Shown here: piece after piece, positions 38,731-47,234 of the stretch
Numbering within the stretch: the first letter of the stretch is position 1
Layout of the letters: each line of letters starts with the position of its first letter
NCBI RefSeq assembly: GCF_014637405.1
Contig: NZ_BMEY01000019.1
Span: forward strand, 19,100-83,099
Direction: 5' to 3'
Origin: Ornithinibacillus halotolerans
GTDB taxonomy: Bacteria; Bacillota; Bacilli; Bacillales; Amphibacillaceae
DNA: 64,000 nucleotides
Notes under the pieces: generated by a model
Told to the model about the DNA's origin: nothing
What the model saw: only the letters and a program-made list of their open reading frames with translations
Database searches by the model: none
Program-made: the position numbers and the translations under genes

Positions 38731-39660
38731 GTGTCACAAAATGTACTTATACTCTCCATAGATATTATCGAAAAAATGAAACAATATTATCATAACTCAT
38801 TAACTGCTACGCCTCAAGGTGCTATTTTCCGTGCGAAAACAAATGAAGCAGTTATTACTGCGTATAAATCAGGAAAAGTATTATTTCAAGGGAGTAATCC
38901 ACATGTTGAAATAGTGAAGTGGGAAGGAGGACAAACAACGCAGCAATTACAAAAAGCAAAACCAACTCCTTCTCCAAGATATACACCACCTGAAACATTA
39001 TTTCTAGCTTCACACATTGGTTCAGACGAGGCAGGAACAGGTGATTATTTTGGACCTATTACTGTTGCTAGTGCATACATAGATGCTGCACAAATTGACA
39101 AGTTACGGAAACTCGGTATTAAGGATTCAAAAGATTTAACAGATCCGATGATTACGAAATTAGCTAGCGAAATTGCTCAATTACGTATCCCGTATTCTTT
39201 ACTTATATTACATAATCCAAAGTATAACGCTCTACAGAGAAAAGGTTGGTCCCAAGGGAAAATGAAAGCAATGCTTCATCACCATGCTATTCAAAATTTA
39301 TTAGGGAAGATTAATGGAAAAGAGTATGAGGGTATATTAATAGATCAATTTTGTGAACCAGGTATATATACCCGACATATTAGCTCTGAGGGAGAGCATC
39401 TTCCTTCAAAAACCTTTTTTATGACAAAAGCAGAAAGCTATTCTATAGCTGTTGCTACCGCTTCTATTATTGCAAGAGCAAGTTTTGTGAAGGAAATGGA
39501 AAAACTCTCTGACCAAATTGGATTTGAATTAAATAAAGGAGCTTCCAAAAAAGTGGACCAAACGATAGCTAGAGTTATAAAGGAAAAAGGAGAAGCTACG
39601 TTAGAATCATGCGCTAAAATACACTTCGCAAACACACAGAAAGCAAGAAAGTATTTATAA
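38731..39660 (+). CDS. rnhC: Ribonuclease HIII
   Basis: Cleaves the RNA strand of RNA-DNA hybrids. 309 residues starting at GTG. The N-terminal TBP-like substrate domain (about 1-80) is present, and the catalytic domain has SHIGSDEAGTGDYFGPI (about 95; the DE pair), IKDSKDLTD, and ILIDQF near 205. Length and the N-terminal extension separate it from RNase HII. In B. subtilis it lies next to pheT; here the dispersed repeat and three genes intervene. Confidence 0.96.
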   Translation: MSQNVLILSIDIIEKMKQYYHNSLTATPQGAIFRAKTNEAVITAYKSGKVLFQGSNPHVEIVKWEGGQTTQQLQKAKPTPSPRYTPPETLFLASHIGSDEAGTGDYFGPITVASAYIDAAQIDKLRKLGIKDSKDLTDPMITKLASEIAQLRIPYSLLILHNPKYNALQRKGWSQGKMKAMLHHHAIQNLLGKINGKEYEGILIDQFCEPGIYTRHISSEGEHLPSKTFFMTKAESYSIAVATASIIARASFVKEMEKLSDQIGFELNKGASKKVDQTIARVIKEKGEATLESCAKIHFANTQKARKYL

Positions 39661-39720
39661 ATTATGAGGCTTTAGCAAAACTGATTTTCTTTTTTTGAAA
39701 TTGGACAATACTATACATCA

Positions 39721-40019
39721 GCTCCGGAAATATACGGAGACTCCTCGAAAAAGGAAAACGCTTTTTCTTCGTGCGATGTTTCGCTGACGAAGCGTTCCTT
39801 GTCCTGCGGGAAGCAAGGCAACGGTGAGACCCCGTTGATGCACCTGCGTCTGCAAGTCATGCTACGAAGAAAGTTTCCTCGGTGCAAGGCAGCGAAGAAG
39901 CTTATTCAAGTAGTAGCCTGGCTCACCAGCCGCCCGCGGCAAGGTAGACACTGCGATGGTTCTTTCGAGCAGATGTCGCCCCTGTACTCGAAAGTGAAAG
40001 CAAAGTATATTTCCGGAGC
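39721..40019 (+). repeat. Dispersed repeat, copy A, with 15-base inverted ends
   Basis: A 299-base unit bounded by perfect inverted repeats GCTCCGGAAATATAC (39721-39735) and its complement (40005-40019). It is closely similar to copy B at 51927-52227 in the opposite orientation; the right 200 bases are about 97% identical and the left third has diverged. Similarity continues a little outside the inverted ends (TACATYA left, GGGTTAGNTGCAC right). It contains several hairpins (for example CTTTCGAG/CTCGAAAG) and the 46-base hairpin unit (39840-39885). A 75-codon ORF (39799-40026) crosses it. It is MITE-like in build, with no transposase. Confidence 0.85.
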
Positions 40020-40087
40020 GGGTTAGTTGCACCCAAATCATATAGTAGTTCGGTTTTTACTATGTAGTAAAAGCTTTTGTCTCACCC

Positions 40088-40342
40088 TTATTTTACATTC
40101 TCCCCGTTTTCTTTCTCCAGTAATTCTAAATAACGCTTCTTTACAAAAAAACGAATAATTAGAAGGATAAAAAGTATTACTTGAGTTTGAATAAACTTCA
40201 AATTAAGCTCAGCAAATAGAGCAGAATGTTCTAGACTTTCTGTTGGGTTATACTGACTTCTTTTTAGTAAAAAATAGAAACTGATTAAAAGAACAATAAT
40301 TACAAGTACTTCTAATGATCGTTTGAGCCACCTTATTTGCAT
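40088..40342 (-). CDS. Small membrane protein, unknown function
   Basis: 84 residues with two predicted membrane helices (VLVIIVLLISFYFLL and FIQTQVILFILLIIRFFV) joined by an acidic loop, and a charged tail. I do not recognise a family. It follows the acetyltransferase gene by 23 bases with a GTGGTGA ribosome site, so it may be cotranscribed. A short hairpin (40056-40073) lies downstream. Confidence 0.6.
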   Translation of the reverse strand: MQIRWLKRSLEVLVIIVLLISFYFLLKRSQYNPTESLEHSALFAELNLKFIQTQVILFILLIIRFFVKKRYLELLEKENGENVK

Positions 40343-40365
40343 ATTATCACCACAACAGTATACAT

Positions 40366-41253
40366 TTACATTCCTACTACGATCCGCGAGCTGCTAAACT
40401 TTTTATAGGAACACATTTCATGTTTAATACGAAAACCTACTTTTTGATACAATCGATTTGCATTCTCATTATTAGCATCTACACATAGATTAATAGAATC
40501 TATCGTATCAAATGAGAACAACCAGTTTAATGCCCCGGTTAATAATCTTGCACCGATACCTTTTCCACGATTATTCTCGGATACAGCAAAAAACTCAATA
40601 CTCGCATCTCCAAATTCGGGTTGTGCCTCTACATATAGATAACCTGACAAACCTTCTCCATCAGTAATAATAAAGACTTTATTGTTGTCATTTAATCTCA
40701 CTACTATGTCCTCACCACTATAATAAGTACCTGGAAACGTCTCGTTATGTAAAGAAATAAATTCTTGGTAATAGTAATTCGTTATCTCTTCTAACGTTAC
40801 ATTTTTTAATTTTTCACTATCCGCCCGGTTAAATTCTAATATTAAATCATTTCCATTCTCAATAAAACTTTGTTTATTTGCAAAATCGCGAACAACTTCA
40901 TTCTTCTTATTAGGAAATAGGTATAGTATCTCTATATCTTTAGGCAATATTTCATTCAATTTATTCCACATCAACTCGATGGAATCTTGAAATCCTGGTA
41001 AAACAAACGGGCCCCATATTTCTGCCACTTTGCTTTCAAAATCTGGTTCATACCCAACAACCCCAACAAGATCACCATTGTTAAATGCTGTAACAAGACT
41101 TTTCATCAATGGAATTTCTTCTTTTATGTATGCTAAAATTTCGGTTACATCTGTTCCACAATATCCAATATGAGACTCTTGATTATTATTGAGAAGAGCC
41201 AAAAACTCAGCAACTTTTGGCAAGTCTGTTTCTTTCATTAAATCAATGTTCAT
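40366..41253 (-). CDS. GNAT-family N-acetyltransferase
   Basis: 295 residues, starting at the ATG six bases after GAGGTG; the in-frame GTG at 41262 lies in that site. The C-terminal GNAT core is clear: FFAVSENNRGKGIGARLLTGALNWL is the acetyl-CoA motif A, and NENANRLYQKVGF is the motif B region. The N-terminal half (DLPKVAEFLALLNNN onward) looks like a degenerate second GNAT-type fold. Substrate unknown. Accessory gene between rnhC and pheT. Confidence 0.82.
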   Translation of the reverse strand: MNIDLMKETDLPKVAEFLALLNNNQESHIGYCGTDVTEILAYIKEEIPLMKSLVTAFNNGDLVGVVGYEPDFESKVAEIWGPFVLPGFQDSIELMWNKLNEILPKDIEILYLFPNKKNEVVRDFANKQSFIENGNDLILEFNRADSEKLKNVTLEEITNYYYQEFISLHNETFPGTYYSGEDIVVRLNDNNKVFIITDGEGLSGYLYVEAQPEFGDASIEFFAVSENNRGKGIGARLLTGALNWLFSFDTIDSINLCVDANNENANRLYQKVGFRIKHEMCSYKKFSSSRIVVGM

Positions 41254-41280
41254 ACATTTCACCTCACAAATTATTCAATA

Positions 41281-41814
41281 TTAATAAGCAACCCACTTAC
41301 TCTCATCAGATAAAGCAGAAAATAAGGCATCCCTAAATTCATTAGTTAACTCATAAAAATGAGCATTGGATACTTTAAAAACCTCTTTCCCCTCATAAAA
41401 ATCAAATGAAAAAAGTGTTTTACCTGCAATTTCCTGTCCATTTACAATTACTAATTGCTTCAGGTGAAAAGTGTATTTCCCAATTGTCTCTGCTTCATTC
41501 ATATCTTCCAAAAAGTCATCCATTGAATAGTCAACTAATTTAGTGGATTTATCGAAAAGCTTAATCATGTTCTTTATTTCCTTTTCATCAGATATATACT
41601 GATAAAAATACTGATTTCCATCATTATCCCAAGTAACCGCTTCAAATACTAATGGTCTAATAAAGTCTGTATAAGATAATCTCGTTATGTCTGAGACATT
41701 TCCTTTCGGGAAGGTAACTGGGTTGTATAGGTATTTTACGTTAACAAATATTTGAGAAATAACGATTATTAATAAAATAACAGCTACAATAATCCACTTT
41801 CTCTTTTTCCTCAT
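41281..41814 (-). CDS. Membrane-anchored extracytoplasmic protein, unknown
   Basis: 177 residues from the ATG at 41814 (AAAGGAG upstream). A basic N-terminus and one hydrophobic helix (KWIIVAVILLIIVISQIFV) suggest an uncleaved signal anchor, with about 145 residues outside. No recognised domain. It is followed after 27 bases by the acetyltransferase gene, so these accessory genes probably form one unit. Confidence 0.65.
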   Translation of the reverse strand: MRKKRKWIIVAVILLIIVISQIFVNVKYLYNPVTFPKGNVSDITRLSYTDFIRPLVFEAVTWDNDGNQYFYQYISDEKEIKNMIKLFDKSTKLVDYSMDDFLEDMNEAETIGKYTFHLKQLVIVNGQEIAGKTLFSFDFYEGKEVFKVSNAHFYELTNEFRDALFSALSDESKWVAY

Positions 41815-41920
41815 AATGACTCCTTTCCATTTTAAGGTTTCCTTCCATTCTATCATATATTTCTGAAAATTTTAACGTCTAGCAGATAACAGAGTGAATC
41901 AATAACAATTTTGAAAATGA

Positions 41921-41951
41921 AAAAAGGCTATTTCAAAAAAATAGCCTTTTT
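41921..41951 (-). terminator. Terminator of the pheST operon
   Basis: AAAAAGGCTAT and ATAGCCTTTTT form an 11-bp stem, followed by Ts on the minus strand. Confidence 0.88.
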
Positions 41952-41959
41952 CCTCTTTA

Positions 41960-44386
41960 TTATGATCGTACATATGCTCCATGTTTTTCGCTTACCGCTG
42001 CAATAATTGCTTGGTATGAGTTTTCTACTTCTTCGTCCACTAACGTTTTCTCTGGATCTTGGTAAAGGAGACTGTAAGCAATAGATTTCTTACCTTCTTC
42101 TAAATGGTCTCCTTTATAGACGTCAAAGACTTGCACGGATTTCACTAGTGGTGCTCCCACTTCTTCAATTGTTTCTTTCACATCACCTGCAGCAACACGA
42201 TCATCTAGTATAAACGCAATATCCCTTGTTACTGAAGGATATCTTGGGATTTGCATGTAACTTGGTTCATGGTGATGAGTTTCTAAGATAGCCTCTACAT
42301 TAATATCAAATACATAAGTCTCTTTTAAATCTAACTCTTTTTCTAGCGCAGGATGTAATTGACCAATAAATCCTACTAATTTGTCCCCTAGTAATAACGA
42401 TGCTGTTCTTCCTGGATGCATATCTGGTATTTGAACCTGTTTAACACGTAATGGTAATTCTAAATGGTTAAACAATCCTTCTACAATTCCTTTAACAACA
42501 TAGAAATCCACTTTTTTATTTTCTTGTTGCCACAGGTTTTCTAACCATTTACCAGTTAGCACTCCAGATACTCTCAGCTGTTCGTCTGGTTGTTTTGTTA
42601 CTTCTTGTTCGTCCGTTACAAAAATAGAACCAATCTCATAATAAGCTAAGTTTGCTTGATTGCGGGCTAAGTTATAACTTACTGTCTTTAATAGTTCTGG
42701 TAGAATACTTAAACGTAAATATTTATGTTCTTCACTCATTGGCATTGCTAAACTAATTGGTGTAGGATTTAATTCTTTAATTTCAGGACTAACAAGTTTT
42801 CTCACATAAGTTTCACTCGTTAAGGAATATGTTCTTGTTTCTAACAAGCCAACACCTTCCAAGTAATTTTTTATTGAGCGACGGAGCTGTTGTTTTTTCG
42901 TTAATCCACCGACAGTTGTTGTTCCTGTTGGCAATGTGAATGGTAAGTTATCATAACCATAAATTCTTGCTACCTCTTCCAACATATCCTCAAAAATAGC
43001 AATATCTCCACGTCGAGTAGGTGCATACACTGTAAATTGTTCATCATTGCGCTCATAATTAAATTGTAATCGCTCAAGAATTTTTGCTATTTCATCTGAA
43101 GTAATAGTTGTACCTAGTCGATGATTAATAGTCTTTGTATCAATTGCAACTGTTTGTTCAGAACGATCCAGTTTATCAAATTCTACAACACCTTCAAGAA
43201 CTTTCCCACCTGCATACTTTTCAAGTAAATGACAAGCTCTTAAACCAGCCTGCCGAACTCGATTTGGGTCAATTCCTTTTTCATAGCGTGTACTTGCTTC
43301 ACTACGAAGCCCTGTTGCTTTCACAGTTTTACGAATGGAGATCGAATCAAAATAAGCTGCTTCCAATAAAATATTTGTAGTTTCACTAGTTACTTCAGAA
43401 TTTGCACCACCCATGACACCAGCAAGTGCTACTGGCTCTTTGCCATTAGTGATGACCAAGTTTTCAGAAGTTAGCGTTCGCTCCACATCATCTAACGTAA
43501 TGATTTTCTCACCTTCTGTTGCTTTTCGAACGACAATTTCTTTTGAGTTCAATCGATCGTAATCAAACGCATGAAGTGGTTGACCATATTCAAGTAGTAC
43601 GTAGTTTGTAATATCGACTACGTTATTAATTGGGCGAATTCCAGCTGCTAGTAAATAATTTTGCATCCAAAGTGGAGAAGCTTTAATTTCAACATCTTTA
43701 ATGACAAAAGCTCCGTAGTACGGGTTAAGTTTTTCATCGTCCACTTTTACAGAAATATAATCTGCTGCCTTCTCCGTTGTTGCATTTACTTTTTCACTCG
43801 GAAGATTAACAGGTTTATCTAATAAAGCTCCGACCTCATATGCAACACCTAACATACTTAAACAGTCTGCACGGTTTGGAGTTAGATCAAATTCTAATAC
43901 AGCATCCGTTGAATTTAATAACGGTTCTACACTTTCCCCAACTGGTGCATCTTCAGGGAAAACAAAAATACCTTCTGCATATTCTTTTGCAATATGCTTC
44001 TCATCAAATCCAAGTTCTTGCAATGAACAAATCATCCCAAACGATTCTACACCACGAAGCTTTGCTTTTTTTATTTTAAAGTTTCCAGGTAATACAGCAC
44101 CTGGTTTAGCAACTGCAACTTTTTGACCTTGACGAACATTAGGTGCTCCACAAATAATTTGTAACGTTTCTTCGCCCACATTGACTTGACATAAGTTTAA
44201 TTTATCGGCATTTGGATGTTTCTCACAAGATTCAATATAGCCAATAACTACATTAGAGCTATTCTCCGCTATATATTCTACACTGTCTACTTCAATCCCA
44301 GATTTCGTTACTTTCTCAGCCAACTCTTCTGGACTTATACCGTCTATATCTACATACTCTTTTAACCAATTTAATGAAACTAACAT
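41960..44386 (-). CDS. pheT: Phenylalanyl-tRNA synthetase beta subunit
   Basis: The 808-residue beta chain of the alpha2-beta2 enzyme. In order: an N-terminal tRNA-binding OB fold (IGYIESCEKHPNADKLNLCQV, about 45-150), the B3/B4 editing domain (about 210-390), the B5 domain, the catalytic-like core, and the C-terminal FDX-ACB anticodon-binding domain (PRYPSVTRDIAFILDD, about 710-808). It lies 15 bases after pheS. Confidence 0.97.
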   Translation of the reverse strand: MLVSLNWLKEYVDIDGISPEELAEKVTKSGIEVDSVEYIAENSSNVVIGYIESCEKHPNADKLNLCQVNVGEETLQIICGAPNVRQGQKVAVAKPGAVLPGNFKIKKAKLRGVESFGMICSLQELGFDEKHIAKEYAEGIFVFPEDAPVGESVEPLLNSTDAVLEFDLTPNRADCLSMLGVAYEVGALLDKPVNLPSEKVNATTEKAADYISVKVDDEKLNPYYGAFVIKDVEIKASPLWMQNYLLAAGIRPINNVVDITNYVLLEYGQPLHAFDYDRLNSKEIVVRKATEGEKIITLDDVERTLTSENLVITNGKEPVALAGVMGGANSEVTSETTNILLEAAYFDSISIRKTVKATGLRSEASTRYEKGIDPNRVRQAGLRACHLLEKYAGGKVLEGVVEFDKLDRSEQTVAIDTKTINHRLGTTITSDEIAKILERLQFNYERNDEQFTVYAPTRRGDIAIFEDMLEEVARIYGYDNLPFTLPTGTTTVGGLTKKQQLRRSIKNYLEGVGLLETRTYSLTSETYVRKLVSPEIKELNPTPISLAMPMSEEHKYLRLSILPELLKTVSYNLARNQANLAYYEIGSIFVTDEQEVTKQPDEQLRVSGVLTGKWLENLWQQENKKVDFYVVKGIVEGLFNHLELPLRVKQVQIPDMHPGRTASLLLGDKLVGFIGQLHPALEKELDLKETYVFDINVEAILETHHHEPSYMQIPRYPSVTRDIAFILDDRVAAGDVKETIEEVGAPLVKSVQVFDVYKGDHLEEGKKSIAYSLLYQDPEKTLVDEEVENSYQAIIAAVSEKHGAYVRS

Positions 44387-44401
44387 TAATAAACCCTCCT
44401 C

Positions 44402-45436
44402 TTACGCCTGATGGAATTGTTTTAGGAATCTACTATCATTTAAATAGAACTGACGAATATCATTTACTCCGTATTTCAGCATTGCAATTCGTTCTGGCCC
44501 CATTCCAAATGCAAATCCAGAATACACGTTAGGATCATAACCGCCCATTTCTAAAACATTCGGATGTACCATGCCTGCTCCTAAAATCTCAATCCATCCT
44601 GTTCCTTTACATACATTACAACCATGTCCATCACAAACCTTACAAGAAATATCCATTTCAACTGAAGGTTCTGTGAATGGGAAGAAACTTGGTCTTAAAC
44701 GAATTTTACGGTCTTCTCCGAACATTCTTTTAGCAAAGACGTTTAGTACACCTTTTAAATCACTCATTTTCACATCTTTATCGACATAAAGTCCTTCGAT
44801 TTGTGTGAATTGATGTGAATGTGTTGCGTCATCTGTATCGCGTCGATACACTTTTCCTGGACAAATCATCTTGAAGCCTTTTTCACCGTTATATTCTTTC
44901 ATTGTACGTGCTTGAACTGGTGATGTATGTGTTCTAAGTAATAGTTCATTCGTAATATAGAATGAATCTTGCATATCTCTTGCTGGGTGGTCTTTAGGTA
45001 AGTTTAACGCTTCAAAGTTATAATAGTCTGTTTCAACTTCAGGGCCTTCACGCACTTCATACCCCATCCCTATAAACAGATCTTCAATTTCTTCAATTAC
45101 TTTTGTTAATAGGTGTGGGCCACCTACTTTGACTGGTCTACCTGGTAAAGTTACATCAATTGATTCTGCTTGAAGCTGTTTTTCTAATGCAGCATTTTCT
45201 AAAATCGTATTTTTCTCTTCAATAGCAGTTGTAATCGCTTCACGAACTTGGTTGGCAATCTCTCCAACAACTGGTCTTTCTTCTGGGGAAAGTTTACCCA
45301 TACCTCGTAATACTTGAGTTAGTGAACCTTTTTTTCCTAGGTACGCTACTTTAATAGCTTGTAATTCTTTTAAGTCGTTTACTTCTTCTACTTTAGATAG
45401 TGCTTCTTGCTGTATCGCTTTTAATTGTTCTTGCAT
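44402..45436 (-). CDS. pheS: Phenylalanyl-tRNA synthetase alpha subunit
   Basis: The catalytic chain, 344 residues. The ATG at 45436 ([13 protein letters not shown]) has AGGAGG upstream; the longer frame to 45481 has no site. An N-terminal coiled coil for tRNA is followed by the class II core: [35 protein letters not shown] (motif 2 region) and [18 protein letters not shown] (motif 3). Expression is controlled by the T-box leader upstream. Confidence 0.98.
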   Translation of the reverse strand: MQEQLKAIQQEALSKVEEVNDLKELQAIKVAYLGKKGSLTQVLRGMGKLSPEERPVVGEIANQVREAITTAIEEKNTILENAALEKQLQAESIDVTLPGRPVKVGGPHLLTKVIEEIEDLFIGMGYEVREGPEVETDYYNFEALNLPKDHPARDMQDSFYITNELLLRTHTSPVQARTMKEYNGEKGFKMICPGKVYRRDTDDATHSHQFTQIEGLYVDKDVKMSDLKGVLNVFAKRMFGEDRKIRLRPSFFPFTEPSVEMDISCKVCDGHGCNVCKGTGWIEILGAGMVHPNVLEMGGYDPNVYSGFAFGMGPERIAMLKYGVNDIRQFYLNDSRFLKQFHQA

Positions 45437-45549
45437 GTTTATACCTCCTAATTTTTTATTAGCCATGCCCACGGAAAGCAAAGTATATATTCGAACCGCT
45501 CCTGCTTACAATTAATTCATAACTTGAAAGTTAGTCGTCTTATTGCAAC

Positions 45550-45811
45550 AAAAAAAGCCTTCTATCCCTAATAAAAGGGACGAGGCTTTGGTCGCGGTAC
45601 CACCCTTGTTGACACAATTACTGTGTCCAACTTAAGTTTGAATAACGGAATAATCCGGAACACCTTTACTATGAATAGGTCCAAGTGTCAGCTCCAGAGT
45701 GAAAGATTAACTAGCTCATGATTGAAATGCTTTCAGTCTCAGGCATTTCTCCCTGGTAATCATTTATAACTATTAATCGCTCTTTCATCGCTTTTCGTTT
45801 ATTTACATATA
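45550..45811 (-). ncRNA. T-box leader of pheST (Phe)
   Basis: On the minus strand the T-box sequence AGGGTGGTACCGCG (45593-45606) is followed by a terminator (AAGCCT...AGGCTT, 45550-45589) with a T run. The T-box can pair to form the competing antiterminator. Upstream is a long structured stem I. The likely specifier is TTC (45701-45703, followed by A), a Phe codon, which matches the downstream gene. Uncharged tRNA-Phe would allow read-through. Confidence 0.92.
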
Positions 45812-45817
45812 GATTAA

Positions 45818-45846
45818 ATTATAGTCATTTTGCCTATAAAATGCAA
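45818..45846 (-). promoter_or_regulatory. SigA promoter of the pheST leader
   Basis: TTGCAT (45841-45846), 17 bases, TATAAT (45818-45823) on the minus strand, directly after the rRNA methyltransferase stop codon. Confidence 0.75.
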
Positions 45847-45849
45847 CAT

Positions 45850-46602
45850 TTATCCCATGATATAATACATTAGAATACCTGCTGCGATACTTACATTTAA
45901 CGATTCAGCTTTACCATAAATAGGTATCTTCACTATTTCATCCGATAAGTCAATTAATCCTGGATCTATCCCAGATCCTTCATTACCTAAAATTAGCGCA
46001 ACTTTCTCTGTTGGCTTTACACTATGAAAGTTTTTTGAATTCGTGAGGGCACTAGCCCAAATACTGTAACCTTTATCCTTTAAATGGTTAATGCACACAC
46101 TTAAATTATCCTGAACGACTGGTATATGGAATAATGAGCCTTGTGTTGACCGAATAACTTTATCATTATATAAGTCAACAGTCCCCTCGCCTAGAACAAC
46201 CGCATCAAAACCTGCTGCATCTGCTGTTCGAATAATAGTTCCTAAATTTCCTGGATCTTGAATACGATCAAGTAACAGGACACGATTTCCACTAATCATG
46301 GAATTAGCTTGAATTTGCAGTACAGCTGCAATACCTTGTGGAGCTTTAGTTTGAGAAATATGTTGAAATACATGTTCTTCAACAACTGTTACAAGTATAT
46401 CTTCATCATTTATCCAAGATGGTAAATCTATGTCATTTTGGATGATAATCTCTTTTATTTTCCAATTACTTTTTATCGCTTCTTGAATTAAATGAAAACC
46501 TTCAATAATAAATGTTTCTGTCTTCATCCTATCTTTACGATTATGTAGTTTACGCCAATTTTTTACCTTTTCATTCTTTAATGATGTAATCAATTTATTC
46601 AT
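45850..46602 (-). CDS. ysgA: TrmH-family RNA 2'-O-methyltransferase (YsgA-like)
   Basis: 250 residues of the SPOUT superfamily. An N-terminal substrate-binding domain is followed by the knotted methyltransferase with motif 1 RIQDPGNLGTIIRTADAAGF (about 108-127), motif 2 LILGNEGSGI, and motif 3 ESLNVSIAAGILMY. It probably methylates a ribose in rRNA or tRNA; the target cannot be read from sequence. The family member here in B. subtilis is ysgA. Confidence 0.9.
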   Translation of the reverse strand: MNKLITSLKNEKVKNWRKLHNRKDRMKTETFIIEGFHLIQEAIKSNWKIKEIIIQNDIDLPSWINDEDILVTVVEEHVFQHISQTKAPQGIAAVLQIQANSMISGNRVLLLDRIQDPGNLGTIIRTADAAGFDAVVLGEGTVDLYNDKVIRSTQGSLFHIPVVQDNLSVCINHLKDKGYSIWASALTNSKNFHSVKPTEKVALILGNEGSGIDPGLIDLSDEIVKIPIYGKAESLNVSIAAGILMYYIMG

Positions 46603-46690
46603 CCCTATCTTTTAATCTTATATCATCATACATATTTAATCCTAAACTGGTCAAACTATCCATAGTTTAATCCAATTAAGGGGTGATTTT

Positions 46691-46912
46691 TTGAATCTAA
46701 ATTTACGTAATGCAATAATATCTAACATTGCATCGAATGACCAAAACCAACTAGAAGCAACTATTGTAGATGCTATTCAATCTGGTGAAGAAAAAATGCT
46801 TCCTGGATTAGGTGTATTATTCGAGTTGATTTGGAATCAATCCGACGAACAAGAAAAACAGGAAATGGTTGAAGCTCTTGAACAAGGAGTTAAAAACGCA
46901 TCATCAAATTGA
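46691..46912 (+). CDS. sspI: Small acid-soluble spore protein I
   Basis: A 73-residue minor spore protein, starting at TTG behind AAGGGGTG. The core [20 protein letters not shown] is essentially identical to SspI of Bacillus. It is expressed in the forespore in B. subtilis; I could not find a confident SigG promoter by eye. It lies divergently next to ysgA. Confidence 0.95.
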   Translation: MNLNLRNAIISNIASNDQNQLEATIVDAIQSGEEKMLPGLGVLFELIWNQSDEQEKQEMVEALEQGVKNASSN

Positions 46913-46922
46913 AGATAAAATG

Positions 46923-46949
46923 AAGGTATCCGAATTGGATGCCTTTTTT
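46923..46949 (+). terminator. Terminator after sspI
   Basis: AAGGTATCC pairs with GGATGCCTT (one G-U), followed by a T run on the plus strand. Confidence 0.85.
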
Positions 46950-47234
46950 AATTTCTTTATCAAGTCTAGACACATTAATAATTAATTCCTTAAAAACATG
47001 TCATTATACCTATGCTTGTCTAATATATATTATTATCATATCTATTTCTATATCAATGACGCACACAAAGGTCTAAAGAACTATGAGGTGAGTAAATTTT
47101 CTTAGGGTAACTAAGCATTTAGAATCATTTTTAAAAAATTCAATTTTGTTTATTCATTTTTAGCTTATTATTGTACAATGGATATATTGCTTTATCCTTC
47201 TATTTTTATGTAATTATTTGAAAGGGGAATATCA
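46950..47234. other. AT-rich intergenic stretch, nothing assigned
   Basis: About 285 bases before the exporter cluster. I see no ORF, RNA or repeat. A TACAAT hexamer near 47172 could be a -10 for the downstream genes, without a good -35. Confidence 0.5.

Noticed and set aside
46603..46690. SigG promoter of sspI
   Set aside because: Expected from knowledge of the gene, but no hexamer pair with proper spacing could be read confidently.
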